Source: Oscillospiraceae bacterium (lineage in GTDB: Bacteria > Bacillota > Clostridia > Oscillospirales > Acutalibacteraceae). From it: DNA of 5,503 bases. This document shows positions 5,492 to 5,503 of the stretch, one piece after another. Numbering within the stretch: position 1 is the first letter of the stretch; each line of letters starts with the position of its first letter. The stretch covers positions 1-5,503 of the forward strand of contig CADBPL010000055.1 of the NCBI GenBank assembly GCA_902796535.1, written 5' to 3'. The position numbers were made by a program, and so were the translations under genes. The notes beneath the pieces were generated by a model that saw only the letters and a program-made list of their open reading frames with translations, searched no databases and was not told where the DNA came from.

Positions 5492-5503
5492 GTTAATACA
5501 CCA

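Noticed and set aside
5440..5503. Minus-strand sigma-A promoter for the GH130 operon
   Set aside because: GATATA-like sequence is present, but no credible -35 box at 16-18 bp was found. The real promoter may be elsewhere or activator-dependent.

Overview
The window is a moderately GC-rich bacterial segment of about 5.5 kb. The style is that of a Gram-positive anaerobe: strong Shine-Dalgarno sites (GAGGAGAGG, AAAGGAGA, AGGTGA), one canonical sigma-A-type promoter, a GC-stem/T-run terminator and carbohydrate-active genes. My best guess is a gut or sediment member of the Clostridia (Oscillospirales-like). That is an inference from style, not from a marker gene.

Layout, left to right. (1) 1-669, + strand: the C-terminal part of a highly charged helical protein whose N-terminus lies outside the window. 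(2) 664-803: an unusual 140-bp inverted-repeat element with 12-bp perfect ends and two arms of four heptad units each (GATAGCn facing nGCTATC). Its left end supplies the last sense codon and stop codon of gene 1. (3) 820-1572, +: a PHP-domain metallo-phosphoesterase, followed by a rho-independent terminator. (4) 1614-2754, +: a sigma-A promoter driving a LOR/SDH-type (TIGR00300, archaeal-type) ornithine cyclodeaminase-like protein. (5) 2775-4349, -: a secreted GxGYxYP-type putative glycoside hydrolase, converging on the previous gene with only 20 bp between stop codons. (6) 4371-5393, -: a GH130 beta-mannoside phosphorylase/hydrolase family enzyme, 21 bp upstream of gene 5 and almost certainly in the same operon. 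(7) 5394-5503: AT-richer upstream DNA with a 9-bp inverted repeat and a possible mobile-element boundary.

The clearest functional unit is the minus-strand pair. It combines an exported protein of an uncharacterised glycan-linked family with a GH130 enzyme that has no signal peptide, which suggests extracellular glycan handling followed by intracellular cleavage of beta-mannosides. The plus-strand genes appear unrelated: a PHP phosphatase and an amino-acid enzyme with its own promoter. No RNA genes, CRISPR array or complete insertion sequence were seen. No clearly new multi-gene system is evident. The most unusual items are the heptad inverted-repeat element, the GxGYxYP/GH130 pair, and the archaeal-type cyclodeaminase in a bacterial context.
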